Program-made: the position numbers and the translations under genes | Notes under the pieces: generated by a model | What the model was told of the DNA's origin: nothing | What the model saw: the letters and a program-made list of their open reading frames with translations, nothing else | Database searches by the model: none | In this document: positions 54,740 through 63,264 of the stretch, piece after piece | Layout: the number at the start of each line of letters is the position of its first letter | Numbering within the stretch: position 1 is the first letter of the stretch | Assembly (NCBI GenBank): GCA_024434115.1 | Contig: QMIT01000009.1 | Location: 232,901 to 296,900 of the forward strand | Origin: Chloroflexota bacterium | Lineage (GTDB): Bacteria > Chloroflexota > Anaerolineae > Aggregatilineales > J027 | DNA: 64,000 nt | Direction of reading: 5' to 3'

Positions 54740-54771
54740 ATTGGGTAGAGGATGTTTGTCCCCTACCCAAT
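54740..54771 (-). terminator. Strong hairpin after rsgA
   Basis: ATTGGGTAG/CTACCCAAT plus three inner pairs (54740-54752 with 54759-54771). No T run follows on the minus strand, so it may terminate with Rho or protect the 3' end. Confidence 0.5.
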
Positions 54772-54779
54772 ACCAGAGG

Positions 54780-55754
54780 TTAATCGCCGCGCATTTTGAG
54801 ATAACTGCGATAGCGCGATTCGGCAATCTTTTCTTCTTCGACAGCCTCAATAATGGCGCAGCCGGGTTCGGTGGTATGGGTGCATCTCATCCCAAAATGG
54901 CACGCGCCAATCAATGGACGCATCTCACGGAAAAGATAGGCAAAATCTTCGTCTATCCCAGTTGACCAAATGCCAAATTCGCGCATTCCGGGAGTATCCA
55001 CAATCCCACCGCCGATTTGGAGGGGAAACATCTCTTGATGGGTGGTTGTATGTTTACCTTTCCCCGTGCGTTGATTGACTTCATTAACCCGCAAGCCGAG
55101 GTCAGGTTCAATCGCATTGAGCAGACTGGTTTTACCTACCCCGGATTTACCCACAAAGACTGAGATTTTGCCACTGAGGGTTTCTCGAAATTCGTCCAAC
55201 CCCTGCGAGTTGGCTGTACTGGTTAGATAGACCGGATAGCCGATTTGCCGATAAATCTCAAGTTCGGTGGGCGGAGCCTCTAGCAAGTCCATTTTGGTGA
55301 TACATATCACGGCGGGGATTTCGGCGATTTCTGCTGTTGCTAAGTAGCGATCCAGCATATTCCATTTGGGTGCAGGATTCGCGGCTGCAAACACCGGAAT
55401 AATCAGGTCAACGTTAGCGACAATAACCTGTTCAAGTGGTTTCTGGCTTCCACGATCTTTAGGATCGGCGGCCAAGCGTGACAATTTATTGCGGCGGGGT
55501 AATACCTCTACGATCATGCCAGTCCCATCACCCGAATCGGTTAATACCACCTGATCTCCAATAGCAATGGGATCAACACTCTGAATGTCGTCAACGGCCA
55601 TCACACGCTTGCTGGCTGAAGATGGGTCAGAATGCCCAAACAGATAGACGAGGTTCTTCCGCAGTTTACTAGAAATGGTACAGACCAAGACTTGGTCATC
55701 CGTGTGAACGGTATAGCTACCAATGGTTTTTTTGAATACAGTCCCTTGTATCAT
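54780..55754 (-). CDS. rsgA: Ribosome small subunit-dependent GTPase A
   Basis: A 324-residue circularly permuted GTPase. OB-fold N-terminal domain (about 1-95), then the G motifs in permuted order: G4 ITKMDLL, G1 FVGKSGVGKTSLLNAI, G2 TGKGKHTTTH, G3 VDTPGMREF. A zinc knuckle follows (ACHFGMRCTHTTEPGC) with the Cys-x5-Cys-x-His-x5-Cys spacing. RsgA helps late maturation of the 30S subunit. AAGGA lies 6 nt before the ATG. Confidence 0.96.
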   Translation of the reverse strand: MIQGTVFKKTIGSYTVHTDDQVLVCTISSKLRKNLVYLFGHSDPSSASKRVMAVDDIQSVDPIAIGDQVVLTDSGDGTGMIVEVLPRRNKLSRLAADPKDRGSQKPLEQVIVANVDLIIPVFAAANPAPKWNMLDRYLATAEIAEIPAVICITKMDLLEAPPTELEIYRQIGYPVYLTSTANSQGLDEFRETLSGKISVFVGKSGVGKTSLLNAIEPDLGLRVNEVNQRTGKGKHTTTHQEMFPLQIGGGIVDTPGMREFGIWSTGIDEDFAYLFREMRPLIGACHFGMRCTHTTEPGCAIIEAVEEEKIAESRYRSYLKMRGD

Positions 55755-55883
55755 GGGGATTCCTTGAACTTAAGGCAAATGTGTCAACATGAAAAACAAG
55801 GCACGCAGTCCTAGAACCCAAAAGGGTCGCCGCGTCCGCCGGACACATTCTGATGGGGTGAGGTTTAGTCTGGGAGTAGGGGA

Positions 55884-55949
55884 CTAAAACACTGCGGAAT
55901 CAGAAGGCACGCCGGGAATGATTACAAGTGTGACATTGACAATCCTCAT
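55884..55949 (-). CDS. Candidate 21-aa peptide / upstream ORF of rsgA
   Basis: An ATG at 55949 follows GGAGG at 7 nt and opens a 21-codon frame: a hydrophobic N-terminal half (MRIVNVTLVIIPG) and a short tail ending SDSAVF. It lies 130 nt ahead of rsgA on the same strand, with a small GTCC/GGAC hairpin and an ACCC/GGGT hairpin in between. The 326-bp gap 55755-56080 holds nothing else that I recognise. It could be a leader peptide or chance. Confidence 0.35.
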   Translation of the reverse strand: MRIVNVTLVIIPGVPSDSAVF

Positions 55950-56063
55950 GACACGCCTCCTTGCTAAGTAGCCTTGCGGAATTTGCTCTACCGTATCACA
56001 AACAATTGGAAGATGTCAATCAAGAACAGTACCTATGGGGATATGGGATTTGCGGGATTGGTA

Positions 56064-56069
56064 TATAAT
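56064..56069 (+). promoter_or_regulatory. -10 box of a probable leaderless transcript
   Basis: A perfect TATAAT ends 11 nt before the GTG at 56081; no Shine-Dalgarno sequence precedes that codon. No convincing -35 is seen. Confidence 0.4.
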
Positions 56070-56080
56070 CCCCTTAACAC

Positions 56081-56512
56081 GTGTTATTGACCCGCCCTGA
56101 CTTTGAAGGATGTGTAGAGTTGGGTATCTATACGTCGGCAGCAAGTGAAATATTAGATCGCTTATGGGATAACTATGAAGGTTTTGCCGCCTATTTCCAT
56201 GCGCGCGATGTTAGCCTGCGTGATCTGGGGCACCTACTCGAAGAAGTCTTTGTGCCTGCCTATCTGCATGTAAAAAGTAACCTAGACCGGGGTGCTTTAT
56301 ATTCGCTGAACCATGAAATTACCGAAAATGTGTTGGGTGGCTTGCTGAACAAGCCCGGTTTCCGGGATTTGTGGAATGAATGGGATGATCATACCCGCCA
56401 AACATTTTTGCAGGAGCCGATTGAAGAATTGTTAGGTCGGATTTTATTTGAAGAACATGCCGAACAATTTGCGCGTGTTTTTATTGCCGCTTATGAGAGC
56501 CATCAGGCTTGA
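56081..56512 (+). CDS. Hypothetical helical protein, 143 aa
   Basis: A 143-residue soluble acidic protein, mostly helical by composition (EILDRLWDNYEGFAAYFHA, LRDLGHLLEEVFVPAYLHV, EEHAEQFARVFIAAYESH). I do not recognise the family. The GTG start lies just downstream of a TATAAT, so the mRNA may be leaderless. Its reading frame is well formed and its codon use matches the neighbours. An AT-rich gap follows. Confidence 0.65.
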   Translation: MLLTRPDFEGCVELGIYTSAASEILDRLWDNYEGFAAYFHARDVSLRDLGHLLEEVFVPAYLHVKSNLDRGALYSLNHEITENVLGGLLNKPGFRDLWNEWDDHTRQTFLQEPIEELLGRILFEEHAEQFARVFIAAYESHQA

Positions 56513-56840
56513 AAAAATTTCTCAAATAAATATTGTGCAAATTGTTCCAAGCGCTTGTATTTCAGCTAGAACAAAGCTACAATAAAAATGTTATTTTAGG
56601 GAAGAATTGAATAAATATTTAGGAATTTTGAAACAATTGTTGCAATGGAAAATAACAAAGCGTTTTCTCCAAAAATGCTTGGGAAAACCTGCTACAAATC
56701 CGCAAAAAATTAAATTAATTAAAGTATCGGGCATTCTCTCATGCACTAGCGCTACAAATTGTTATCATTTTCCTTATCAGAAATGTACTGATTTGGAAAT
56801 TTAGCCTTTTAAAAAATTTCTTTAAGGCGGAAAGATTAAA
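56513..56840 (+). other. AT-rich non-coding stretch
   Basis: About 330 bp strikingly richer in A and T than the flanking genes, with runs such as TTAAATTAATTAAAG. A 65-codon TTG-initiated frame (56607-56804) crosses it, but the product looks random. I see no RNA gene. It may hold the promoter region of the NYN gene. Confidence 0.5.
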
Positions 56841-56842
56841 CG

Positions 56843-56858
56843 GGGCCGTTCGCGGCCC
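56843..56858 (+). promoter_or_regulatory. TTCG-loop hairpin directly upstream of a Shine-Dalgarno site
   Basis: A 6-bp GC-only stem GGGCCG/CGGCCC closes a TTCG tetraloop and ends just before AAGGA (56859-56863) and the ATG at 56870. It is too short and T-poor for a terminator. Confidence 0.5.
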
Positions 56859-56869
56859 AAGGATAGAAA

Positions 56870-58972
56870 ATGACGGCATACTTAATTGTTGATGTGGATG
56901 ACTTACTGGCCCGGTTGCATGAGAAAAACCTCGCGCTTGATTTACATGAAGTTGCTACAGCGTTGCGAAATGGGGCCACCCTTGCGTCTGGTTTGATGAG
57001 TGCTGATGAATTAGTAGCGGTGGCCGCTGCTGATTGGAATCGCCATAGTTTGATGCCGGGGCGCATTACTCCTAATATTCAACAGATTTTCGTCACCACA
57101 GGCTTTGACATCTTTAATGTACCAGAACGTGCGTTTTTGGTGGATGCGCTGGTCGTCCACTATTTCGCCGACTCGGACGTAGTGGATGAACTTGTTCTTG
57201 TTACCACGCGGGCTGATTTTGCAGCACTGAGTTCAAGAGTCAATTTACGTCCCCATACCCGTGTGCGAGTTTGGAGCGACCAAGCACCGGAAGTCAACAA
57301 CATCATCTTCCAACCGCTTGAAACCATTTTGGGTATCCCAACCAAAACCGTCTCAATGTACATTGACTTCGAGAATATCACGATTGGCCTAAACGAGCAG
57401 GGCTACATCATTGATATGGATCGGTTGATTGATTCAATGGTGCGGCAAGCACGGGCACACGGTCGTGTAGCCCGTATGGCGGCTTATGCCCCTTGGGGCC
57501 AGCGCGGCAGTTTACCGCCATTGGTAGATACTCAGGGTCGGGAAGTTTCTGATGATGTCCCAAGTCGTTTGGCATTGTCAAATATTGACCCAGTGTTTAA
57601 TTTGCCGGGTAAAAACAGCGCCGATATGCGGATTGCCAAAGATGTCTTGGCAGACAGTGCATTATCGGGCAGTTCGGACATTTTTATAGTCGCCAGTGGG
57701 GATCGGGATTTTAACGATGTATTTGGGGCACTCCGCGCACGCGGCAAGCAGGTCATTGTGTGGGGGGTGCATGGCAGTACCAGTCGCCTCTTGGAAAATA
57801 ACCCCGCCATTCTATTGGAATATCTGGATGACTTTACTCACTTTCAGCGTCATACTGAACTGGGCCAGATTTATGAAGATGCGACTCGTGACGCAGGTGG
57901 CGAAGCGTTGGCCTTCCGACCCTCTCAATGGTCAAGTGTGGTGCTTCAATGCGACTTGCTGCAAGCCGAACGCCCCCGTTCCCCACTGACCCTTGACGAT
58001 TTGACCGATCAATTGGTGGAAGTGCATACCGTTACCAGCCCTGCACGCGGCGAAGAACTGCTGAAACAAGCCGAAGGACTTGGCCTGCTGCGAATCAATC
58101 ACGATAATATCGTGACCATCAATGACCAACATCAAATTGTCAGCATTACGCGGCTGATCCGTGACCGAATTGTGCATCGGGTTGCCAATACACTTAGCGT
58201 GCGGAGTTGGGAATACGTGAATTATGGGTTTTTGCTGAAGGGCATCAGTATGGATTTGGATTTAAACGGCCCCGGCATGAACCTTGATGATAATTGGCGC
58301 TCAGAATGGATTGATGCACTAGTACGCGAAGGCATTTTGGTGCGCGAACTGGTGGCCCATCGCCATAATCCCGAAGATTTAGTGCCCGTTATCCAACTGC
58401 CCGAAAAATCGGCGGCGGTGCAGCAGTATCGGCCTACCACCGAAGACCCTGAAGTCGAAGTGCCGGCGACGGATTTGGAAATCCAAGAGATGATGTATCG
58501 CGTCGTGGTCAGTGTGGAGCAGTTCACCAGCTTCCGGAAGTTTGAATGGTGTCCGCTGGGCAGCCTACATAAGCGGCTACGGGCTTTTGATTCTGGCACA
58601 GCCTTTCAACGTGCGGTTGAAGTGATGATGGAAGATGGGGCGGTACTCATCAATGAATATGAAAACCCACAGAGCAATTATCACACCAAAGGCATTTCGT
58701 TGGTGATGGATTCGCCCGCCGTGCAGCGCGTGTTGCTGGAACGCGATGCGTTTGTGCGGATGCTACTCGACCTCTATCAACAACACATCCCGATTACCGC
58801 CGGGGCGATTCAGGCTTCGACGGGTTTGGATGCCGACGTGCTTCAAATGTGGATTTCGATTATGGAAATCGAGAACATCCTCAATCTAGTACCGGGACAC
58901 ACCGATTTATACAGCCTGTTCCGCACCCACCACACCGTTAATTTGATTGCTGAGAAGTACGGCATCGAATAA
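56870..58972 (+). CDS. Tandem NYN-domain protein with C-terminal winged-helix repeats
   Basis: A 700-residue protein. Residues about 1-145 look like a first NYN (PIN-like) domain (AYLIVDVDDLLARL, LVDALVVHYFADS, LVTTRADFAAL). About 160-320 is a second, fuller copy: SMYIDFENITIG, SADMRIAKDVLADSA, IVASGDRDFNDVFGALRARG. Its Asp166, Asp252 and the SGDRDF aspartates form a plausible metal site. The first copy keeps acidic residues but has TTRADF instead of SGDxDF and may be inactive. About 350-700 contains helical segments like LOTUS/winged-helix RNA-binding modules. It probably cleaves or binds RNA; the target is unknown. Confidence 0.82.
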   Translation: MTAYLIVDVDDLLARLHEKNLALDLHEVATALRNGATLASGLMSADELVAVAAADWNRHSLMPGRITPNIQQIFVTTGFDIFNVPERAFLVDALVVHYFADSDVVDELVLVTTRADFAALSSRVNLRPHTRVRVWSDQAPEVNNIIFQPLETILGIPTKTVSMYIDFENITIGLNEQGYIIDMDRLIDSMVRQARAHGRVARMAAYAPWGQRGSLPPLVDTQGREVSDDVPSRLALSNIDPVFNLPGKNSADMRIAKDVLADSALSGSSDIFIVASGDRDFNDVFGALRARGKQVIVWGVHGSTSRLLENNPAILLEYLDDFTHFQRHTELGQIYEDATRDAGGEALAFRPSQWSSVVLQCDLLQAERPRSPLTLDDLTDQLVEVHTVTSPARGEELLKQAEGLGLLRINHDNIVTINDQHQIVSITRLIRDRIVHRVANTLSVRSWEYVNYGFLLKGISMDLDLNGPGMNLDDNWRSEWIDALVREGILVRELVAHRHNPEDLVPVIQLPEKSAAVQQYRPTTEDPEVEVPATDLEIQEMMYRVVVSVEQFTSFRKFEWCPLGSLHKRLRAFDSGTAFQRAVEVMMEDGAVLINEYENPQSNYHTKGISLVMDSPAVQRVLLERDAFVRMLLDLYQQHIPITAGAIQASTGLDADVLQMWISIMEIENILNLVPGHTDLYSLFRTHHTVNLIAEKYGIE

Positions 58973-58978
58973 ATCAAA

Positions 58979-59005
58979 AAGGGCAGTCTACTTAAAGCTG
59001 CCCTT
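58979..59005 (-). terminator. Intrinsic terminator of proS
   Basis: Stem AAGGGCAG/CTGCCCTT (58979-58986 with 58998-59005); on the minus strand it is followed by TTTTTGATTT. On the plus strand it closes the NYN gene less well. Confidence 0.8.
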
Positions 59006-59028
59006 CTGAATATTTCCTTGTTGAAAAA

Positions 59029-60489
59029 TCAATACGCCTTTGCAAAATAGGCCAACCGTTGGGCCGGTTGACCCGTGACAATATCCGGCCCTGTTTGACC
59101 GGGGTAGGGTTGTTCGAGGGGGAAACAGCGGCTCACGGCCTGATTATCGGCTTTGATTTTTTCCTCGGTTTCCTTATCCCCCCCAAACCACGTCAAGGCC
59201 CACTGACCCGACGCAATCACCTCGCGGAACTGATCGTAATTGCCGACGACCTCAACTAGATTGGCGTCACGGAATTCGGTGGCCTGTCGCAGCATGTTAT
59301 GGTGAATCTCGGTCAATAGGTCGCTGACACGGGCGGCTAATCCCTCTTGGCTGACGAACTGCTTGCCCTCTTTGCCGGGGACATCCCGCCGCGCCACTGC
59401 CACTGATCCTTTTTCGACATCTTTTGGCCCGATTTCGATGCGCACCGGAACGCCGCGCATTTCCCAATCGTTATATTTGAAACCGGGAGAGAGATTTTCA
59501 CGACGGTCTACCGTTACACGCAAGCCAGCCACTACCAGTGATTGCTGGACACGATCCACCACAGGCGAGACCAACGCTTTTTCATCGTCGTTCTTAAAAA
59601 TCGGCACAATGACCGCCTGAATTGGGGCGAGGCGAGGGGGCATCCGTAGGCCTTTGTCGTCGCCGTGTGTCATAATAATCGCGCCAATCATGCGGGTACT
59701 CATGCCCCATGAAGTCGTCCAGCAATACTGCCATTCGTTGTTGATGTCGGTGTATTGGATGTTAAAGGCTTTGGCGAAGTTTTGGCCTAGATTGTGGCTG
59801 GTGCCGGATTGCAGGGCCTTGCCATCTCCCATCATGCCCTCGATGGAATAGCTGTGCAGCGCCCCGGCGAATTTTTCCTGATTGGATTTTTGCCCACGAA
59901 TAACCGGGATAGCGGCTTCGTTGACGGCGAAATCGGTGTAGACATCCAACATCTGAATGGTTTCGGCTTCGGCGTCCTCATAGGTGGCGTGGGCAGTATG
60001 ACCCTCCTGCCACAAAAACTCAGTGGTGCGGAGGAACGGACGTGTGCGTTTTTCCCAGCGAACGACATTGGCCCATTGATTGAGCAGCATCGGCAGTTCA
60101 CGATACGATTGAATCCAGCGTGACATAGCCTCGCCGATAATTGTTTCGCTGGTGGGGCGCACGACATAGGGTTCGGCTAATTGTTCGCCGCCAGCATGTG
60201 TCACGACTGCCAATTCGGGCGAAAATCCTTCGACATGTTCCGCCTCTTTGGTCAAAAAACTAAGGGGGATAAACAGCGGGAAATAGGCATTTTGATGGCC
60301 TGTCGCCTTAAACCGTTTATCAAGGCCAGCACGAATCCCTTCCCATAATTCATACCCATAGGGCTTGATAATCATGCAGCCGCGCACCGGGGTTTTATCC
60401 GGGGCATCCACCAAATCGGCACGGACTACAATTTCGTTATACCACGCGGAAAAATCTTCGCTGCGTGGCGTGACTGCTAGATTTGCCAA
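59029..60489 (-). CDS. proS: Prolyl-tRNA synthetase, archaeal/eukaryotic type
   Basis: A 486-residue class II synthetase charging tRNA-Pro. Motif 2 region VRWEKRTRPFLRTTEFLWQE, proline-site segments VVRPTSETIIGEAMSRW and WTTSWGMSTRMIGAIIMTHGDD, and the C-terminal Tyr (AKAY) are characteristic of the shorter type without the bacterial editing insertion. Archaeal-type ProRS also occurs in some bacteria, Chloroflexota among them. The TTG at 60489 was chosen because GGAG lies 8 nt upstream; a GTG at 60498 overlaps that site. It is divergent from mvaA. Confidence 0.95.
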   Translation of the reverse strand: MANLAVTPRSEDFSAWYNEIVVRADLVDAPDKTPVRGCMIIKPYGYELWEGIRAGLDKRFKATGHQNAYFPLFIPLSFLTKEAEHVEGFSPELAVVTHAGGEQLAEPYVVRPTSETIIGEAMSRWIQSYRELPMLLNQWANVVRWEKRTRPFLRTTEFLWQEGHTAHATYEDAEAETIQMLDVYTDFAVNEAAIPVIRGQKSNQEKFAGALHSYSIEGMMGDGKALQSGTSHNLGQNFAKAFNIQYTDINNEWQYCWTTSWGMSTRMIGAIIMTHGDDKGLRMPPRLAPIQAVIVPIFKNDDEKALVSPVVDRVQQSLVVAGLRVTVDRRENLSPGFKYNDWEMRGVPVRIEIGPKDVEKGSVAVARRDVPGKEGKQFVSQEGLAARVSDLLTEIHHNMLRQATEFRDANLVEVVGNYDQFREVIASGQWALTWFGGDKETEEKIKADNQAVSRCFPLEQPYPGQTGPDIVTGQPAQRLAYFAKAY

Positions 60490-60604
60490 TGCAAACACTC
60501 CTTAAAAAATCACAACAAAAATAGAATGGTACTTGCACCATTTCAGGTTGTTTTCGCAGATATACGGCGGGTATAGAACGGCTCAACATTGTACCATAGA
60601 CTTT

Positions 60605-60649
60605 AAAAATCTCTCAGGATAGCTCTCAAGATGACCTCTGAGAGTTTTT
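60605..60649 (+). promoter_or_regulatory. Terminator-like hairpin in the proS-mvaA divergent region
   Basis: CTCTCA (60611-60616) pairs with TGAGAG (60639-60644), extended by GG/CC, and is flanked by five As and five Ts, so it is terminator-like on both strands. TTGTTT (60551-60556) and TATAGA (18 nt spacing) could start a plus-strand leader ahead of it. It may attenuate mvaA. Confidence 0.45.
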
Positions 60650-60704
60650 GATAGTCTTTTAGAATAGGATTTAAATCATTCAATCTACATGAGGAGTAGG
60701 CGCG

Positions 60705-62009
60705 TTGGAAAATCAACGCTCATCCCGTTTACCGGGGTTCTATCAAAAATCATTACCCGAACGCATCGGCATTATCGCGGAATGGGCCGGGTTAAGCCAA
60801 ATCGAACAGGCTGTCTTAGAAAGCGCGGCTGGTTTATCGCCCCAACAAGCCAATCAAATGGTCGAAAACGCACTGGGAGTGTATGGCCTGCCGTTGGGGG
60901 TCGCCACCAATTTTCAAATCAACGGCAAAGATTATCTCATCCCGATGGTGATTGAAGAACCGAGTGTCGTCGCGGCCTGCTCTTTCGCGGCGAAGGTGGC
61001 CCGTAGCGGGGGTGGTTTTACGACTTCGAGCGACGAACCCGTTATGATTGGGCAAATCCAAGTGTTGGACGTGGAAAATTTGCAGGTGGCGGCGGATCGA
61101 ATTCTTGTCGAACGCGAAAGCCTTTTAGCTTTGGTGAATGACCCCGACCTAACCATAGTCAAGTTAGGGGGCGGGGGACGCGATATTGAGGTGCGCCAGT
61201 TTCGACAAACAACAATCGGCCCGATGCTGGTGGTGGACTTGTTGTACGATACCCGTGATGCGATGGGCGCCAATGCCATCAACACCGCCTGCGAAAAATT
61301 GGCCCCGGCAATTGAAAAGATCACTGGCGGGCGCGTCACTTTGCGGATTTTGAGCAATTTATCAGATCGGCGCAAGGCTACCGCGAGTTGCCTTATGACC
61401 ACCGATGCCCTGACCACCGAAAATATGCCGGGAGCCTTGGTCGCTAAATCCATTGTGGAGGCGGCAGTGTTTGCCGAAGTTGACCCCTATCGTGCCACGA
61501 CCCACAACAAGGGAGTCATGAATGGCATTGACGCAGTGGTGATTGCGACGGGCAATGACTGGCGGGCGGTTGAAGCGGGCGCACATGCTTATGCGGCACG
61601 CGACGGACACTATACCTCGATGACCCGCTGGTGGCAGGATGAAAATGGCAATCTGCGGGGTATGCTCACCCTGCCGATGGCGGTGGGGACGGTTGGCGGG
61701 GCAACCAAAGTCCACCCAACGGCGCAAATCGCCATGAAGATTTTAGGCGTATCCAGTGCCCGTGAACTTGCCGAAGTCATTGTTTCGGTGGGGTTGGCCC
61801 AAAATTTTGCTGCTATTCGTGCGCTTGCCACCGAGGGCATCCAAGCAGGACATATGGCGCTTCATGCCCGACAATTGGCGTTGGCAGCCGGGGCGCAGGG
61901 CGAAATGGTCAACCGTATTGTCGAAACGATGATCGCCGAGGGCAACATTCGCTTAGATCGAGCGAAGGCACTGGTCAAAGCCGTCCTCGATAAACCTAAT
62001 CTGGCTTAA
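60705..62009 (+). CDS. mvaA: Hydroxymethylglutaryl-CoA reductase, class II
   Basis: A 434-residue class II HMG-CoA reductase, without a membrane domain. It converts HMG-CoA to mevalonate with NAD(P)H. YGLPLGVATNFQINGKDYLI and MVIEEPSVVAA (catalytic Glu), HNKGVMNGIDAVVIATGNDW (catalytic Lys and Asp), and AGHMALHARQLALAAG (catalytic His) are all present. Class II enzymes serve either biosynthesis or degradation; the adjacent HMG-CoA synthase argues for biosynthesis. The TTG start has GAGGAG at 60691-60696, 8 nt upstream. HMG-CoA synthase follows 75 nt downstream. Confidence 0.96.
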   Translation: MENQRSSRLPGFYQKSLPERIGIIAEWAGLSQIEQAVLESAAGLSPQQANQMVENALGVYGLPLGVATNFQINGKDYLIPMVIEEPSVVAACSFAAKVARSGGGFTTSSDEPVMIGQIQVLDVENLQVAADRILVERESLLALVNDPDLTIVKLGGGGRDIEVRQFRQTTIGPMLVVDLLYDTRDAMGANAINTACEKLAPAIEKITGGRVTLRILSNLSDRRKATASCLMTTDALTTENMPGALVAKSIVEAAVFAEVDPYRATTHNKGVMNGIDAVVIATGNDWRAVEAGAHAYAARDGHYTSMTRWWQDENGNLRGMLTLPMAVGTVGGATKVHPTAQIAMKILGVSSARELAEVIVSVGLAQNFAAIRALATEGIQAGHMALHARQLALAAGAQGEMVNRIVETMIAEGNIRLDRAKALVKAVLDKPNLA

Positions 62010-62084
62010 ATCGAAAATTCCGAGCGGGTGGGAACAAAAAAGCTCGCCCCGATGCAAACCTTTGATGGATAGATGGAGAAAGAC

Positions 62085-63173
62085 ATGAATAATCAATCGA
62101 ACCCCCTCCGCGCGGCGGACTATTTGATGAAACCCGATGCCCCGGTGGGTATCGTAGGGTATGGGGCGTATATCCCGCGCTATCGCCTGCCTGCCAGTGA
62201 GGTGGCGCGTGTGTGGACAAATGGATTGGGTGGCACGCCGATTAATGAAAAAGCCGTCGCAGGACTCGATGAGGACGTGATTACCATGTCCATCGAGGCA
62301 GCCCGTAATGCCTTGTCGCGTGGTGGTATTGATCCCCGGCAAATTCGCGCCGTATGGGTTGGTTCAGAATCTCATCCCTACGCCGTCAAGCCAAGCAGCA
62401 CGATTGTCGCGGAGGCCATTGGCGCAGCGCCGAATATCCAAGCGGCGGACTGGGAATTTGCCTGTAAAGCGGGTTCGGAAGCGATGCAGGCGGCGATAGG
62501 TTTGGTCGGCAGCAACATGGCGGGTTATGCGCTCAGTATTGGCATGGATACTGCTCAGGGTCGGCCCGGTGATGCCCTTGAATATACAGCGGCGGCGGGT
62601 GGCGCGGCCTATCTGATTGGGCCAGCCGACCACAGCCTTGCGATTTTTCAGGGGTCGTATAGCTTCGTGACGGATACCCCCGATTTTTGGCGGCGGTCAC
62701 ATGAAACCTATCCTTCACACGGGGATCGCTTCACGGGTGAACCGGCCTATTTTAAACATACAGTCACGGCAGGTGAGACGCTCATGGAGTTGATGGGGAC
62801 AACAGCCAAAGATTATACATGGGCCGTGTTCCATCAACCCAATGTCAAATTCCCCAGCCGTGCCGCTCAAATTCTTGGCTTCAGCGATGACCAGATCAAG
62901 CCCGGTCTGCTGTCGGGTGAGGTTGGTAATGTATACGCGGGGAGCAGCCTGTTGGGGTTGACCGCCACACTAGATGCCGCCGAACCGGGTGACCGAATCT
63001 TGATGGTATCCTATGGCAGTGGGGCTGGCTCGGATGCGTTTGATATTTTGGTGACGGACAAAATCGCGGAACGCAAACATCTCGCTCCCGCCACCCGCAC
63101 CTATATCGCCCGCCGCACCCAAATTGATTACGCCCTATACACCCGCTATCGTGGCAAACTCCGGGTGGAATAG
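62085..63173 (+). CDS. Hydroxymethylglutaryl-CoA synthase, archaeal type
   Basis: A 362-residue thiolase-fold enzyme condensing acetyl-CoA with acetoacetyl-CoA. The catalytic Glu lies in [10 protein letters not shown] (Glu63), the acyl-accepting Cys in [11 protein letters not shown] (Cys127) and the His in [10 protein letters not shown] (His250). [14 protein letters not shown] at the N-terminus and the short length fit the archaeal-type group. Archaeal genes usually travel with an acetoacetyl-CoA thiolase and a DUF35 protein; neither is here. The ATG at 62085 has GGAGAA 5-9 nt upstream; the ATG at 62073 overlaps that site. Confidence 0.94.
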   Translation: MNNQSNPLRAADYLMKPDAPVGIVGYGAYIPRYRLPASEVARVWTNGLGGTPINEKAVAGLDEDVITMSIEAARNALSRGGIDPRQIRAVWVGSESHPYAVKPSSTIVAEAIGAAPNIQAADWEFACKAGSEAMQAAIGLVGSNMAGYALSIGMDTAQGRPGDALEYTAAAGGAAYLIGPADHSLAIFQGSYSFVTDTPDFWRRSHETYPSHGDRFTGEPAYFKHTVTAGETLMELMGTTAKDYTWAVFHQPNVKFPSRAAQILGFSDDQIKPGLLSGEVGNVYAGSSLLGLTATLDAAEPGDRILMVSYGSGAGSDAFDILVTDKIAERKHLAPATRTYIARRTQIDYALYTRYRGKLRVE

Positions 63174-63190
63174 TTTTTCTTCTGTTATCA

Positions 63191-63220
63191 CCCTCTCCTC
63201 AGGGCAAAGTGGGGAGAGGG
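63191..63220 (+). terminator. Hairpin after the HMG-CoA synthase gene
   Basis: A perfect 8-bp stem CCCTCTCC/GGAGAGGG (63191-63198 with 63213-63220) is followed by CATTTCTTTG. The CCCTCTCC...GGAGAGGG pattern can also be a dispersed palindromic repeat. Confidence 0.6.
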
Positions 63221-63264
63221 CATTTCTTTGTTGCAACCTCAATCGATTTGAATAAGGATGCCTT

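Noticed and set aside
56607..56804. A 65-codon TTG-initiated frame in the AT-rich gap
   Set aside because: Its amino acid content reflects AT-rich sequence (Lys, Ile, Leu), and the start is TTG. An AGGG-like sequence is nearby, so it is not fully excluded.
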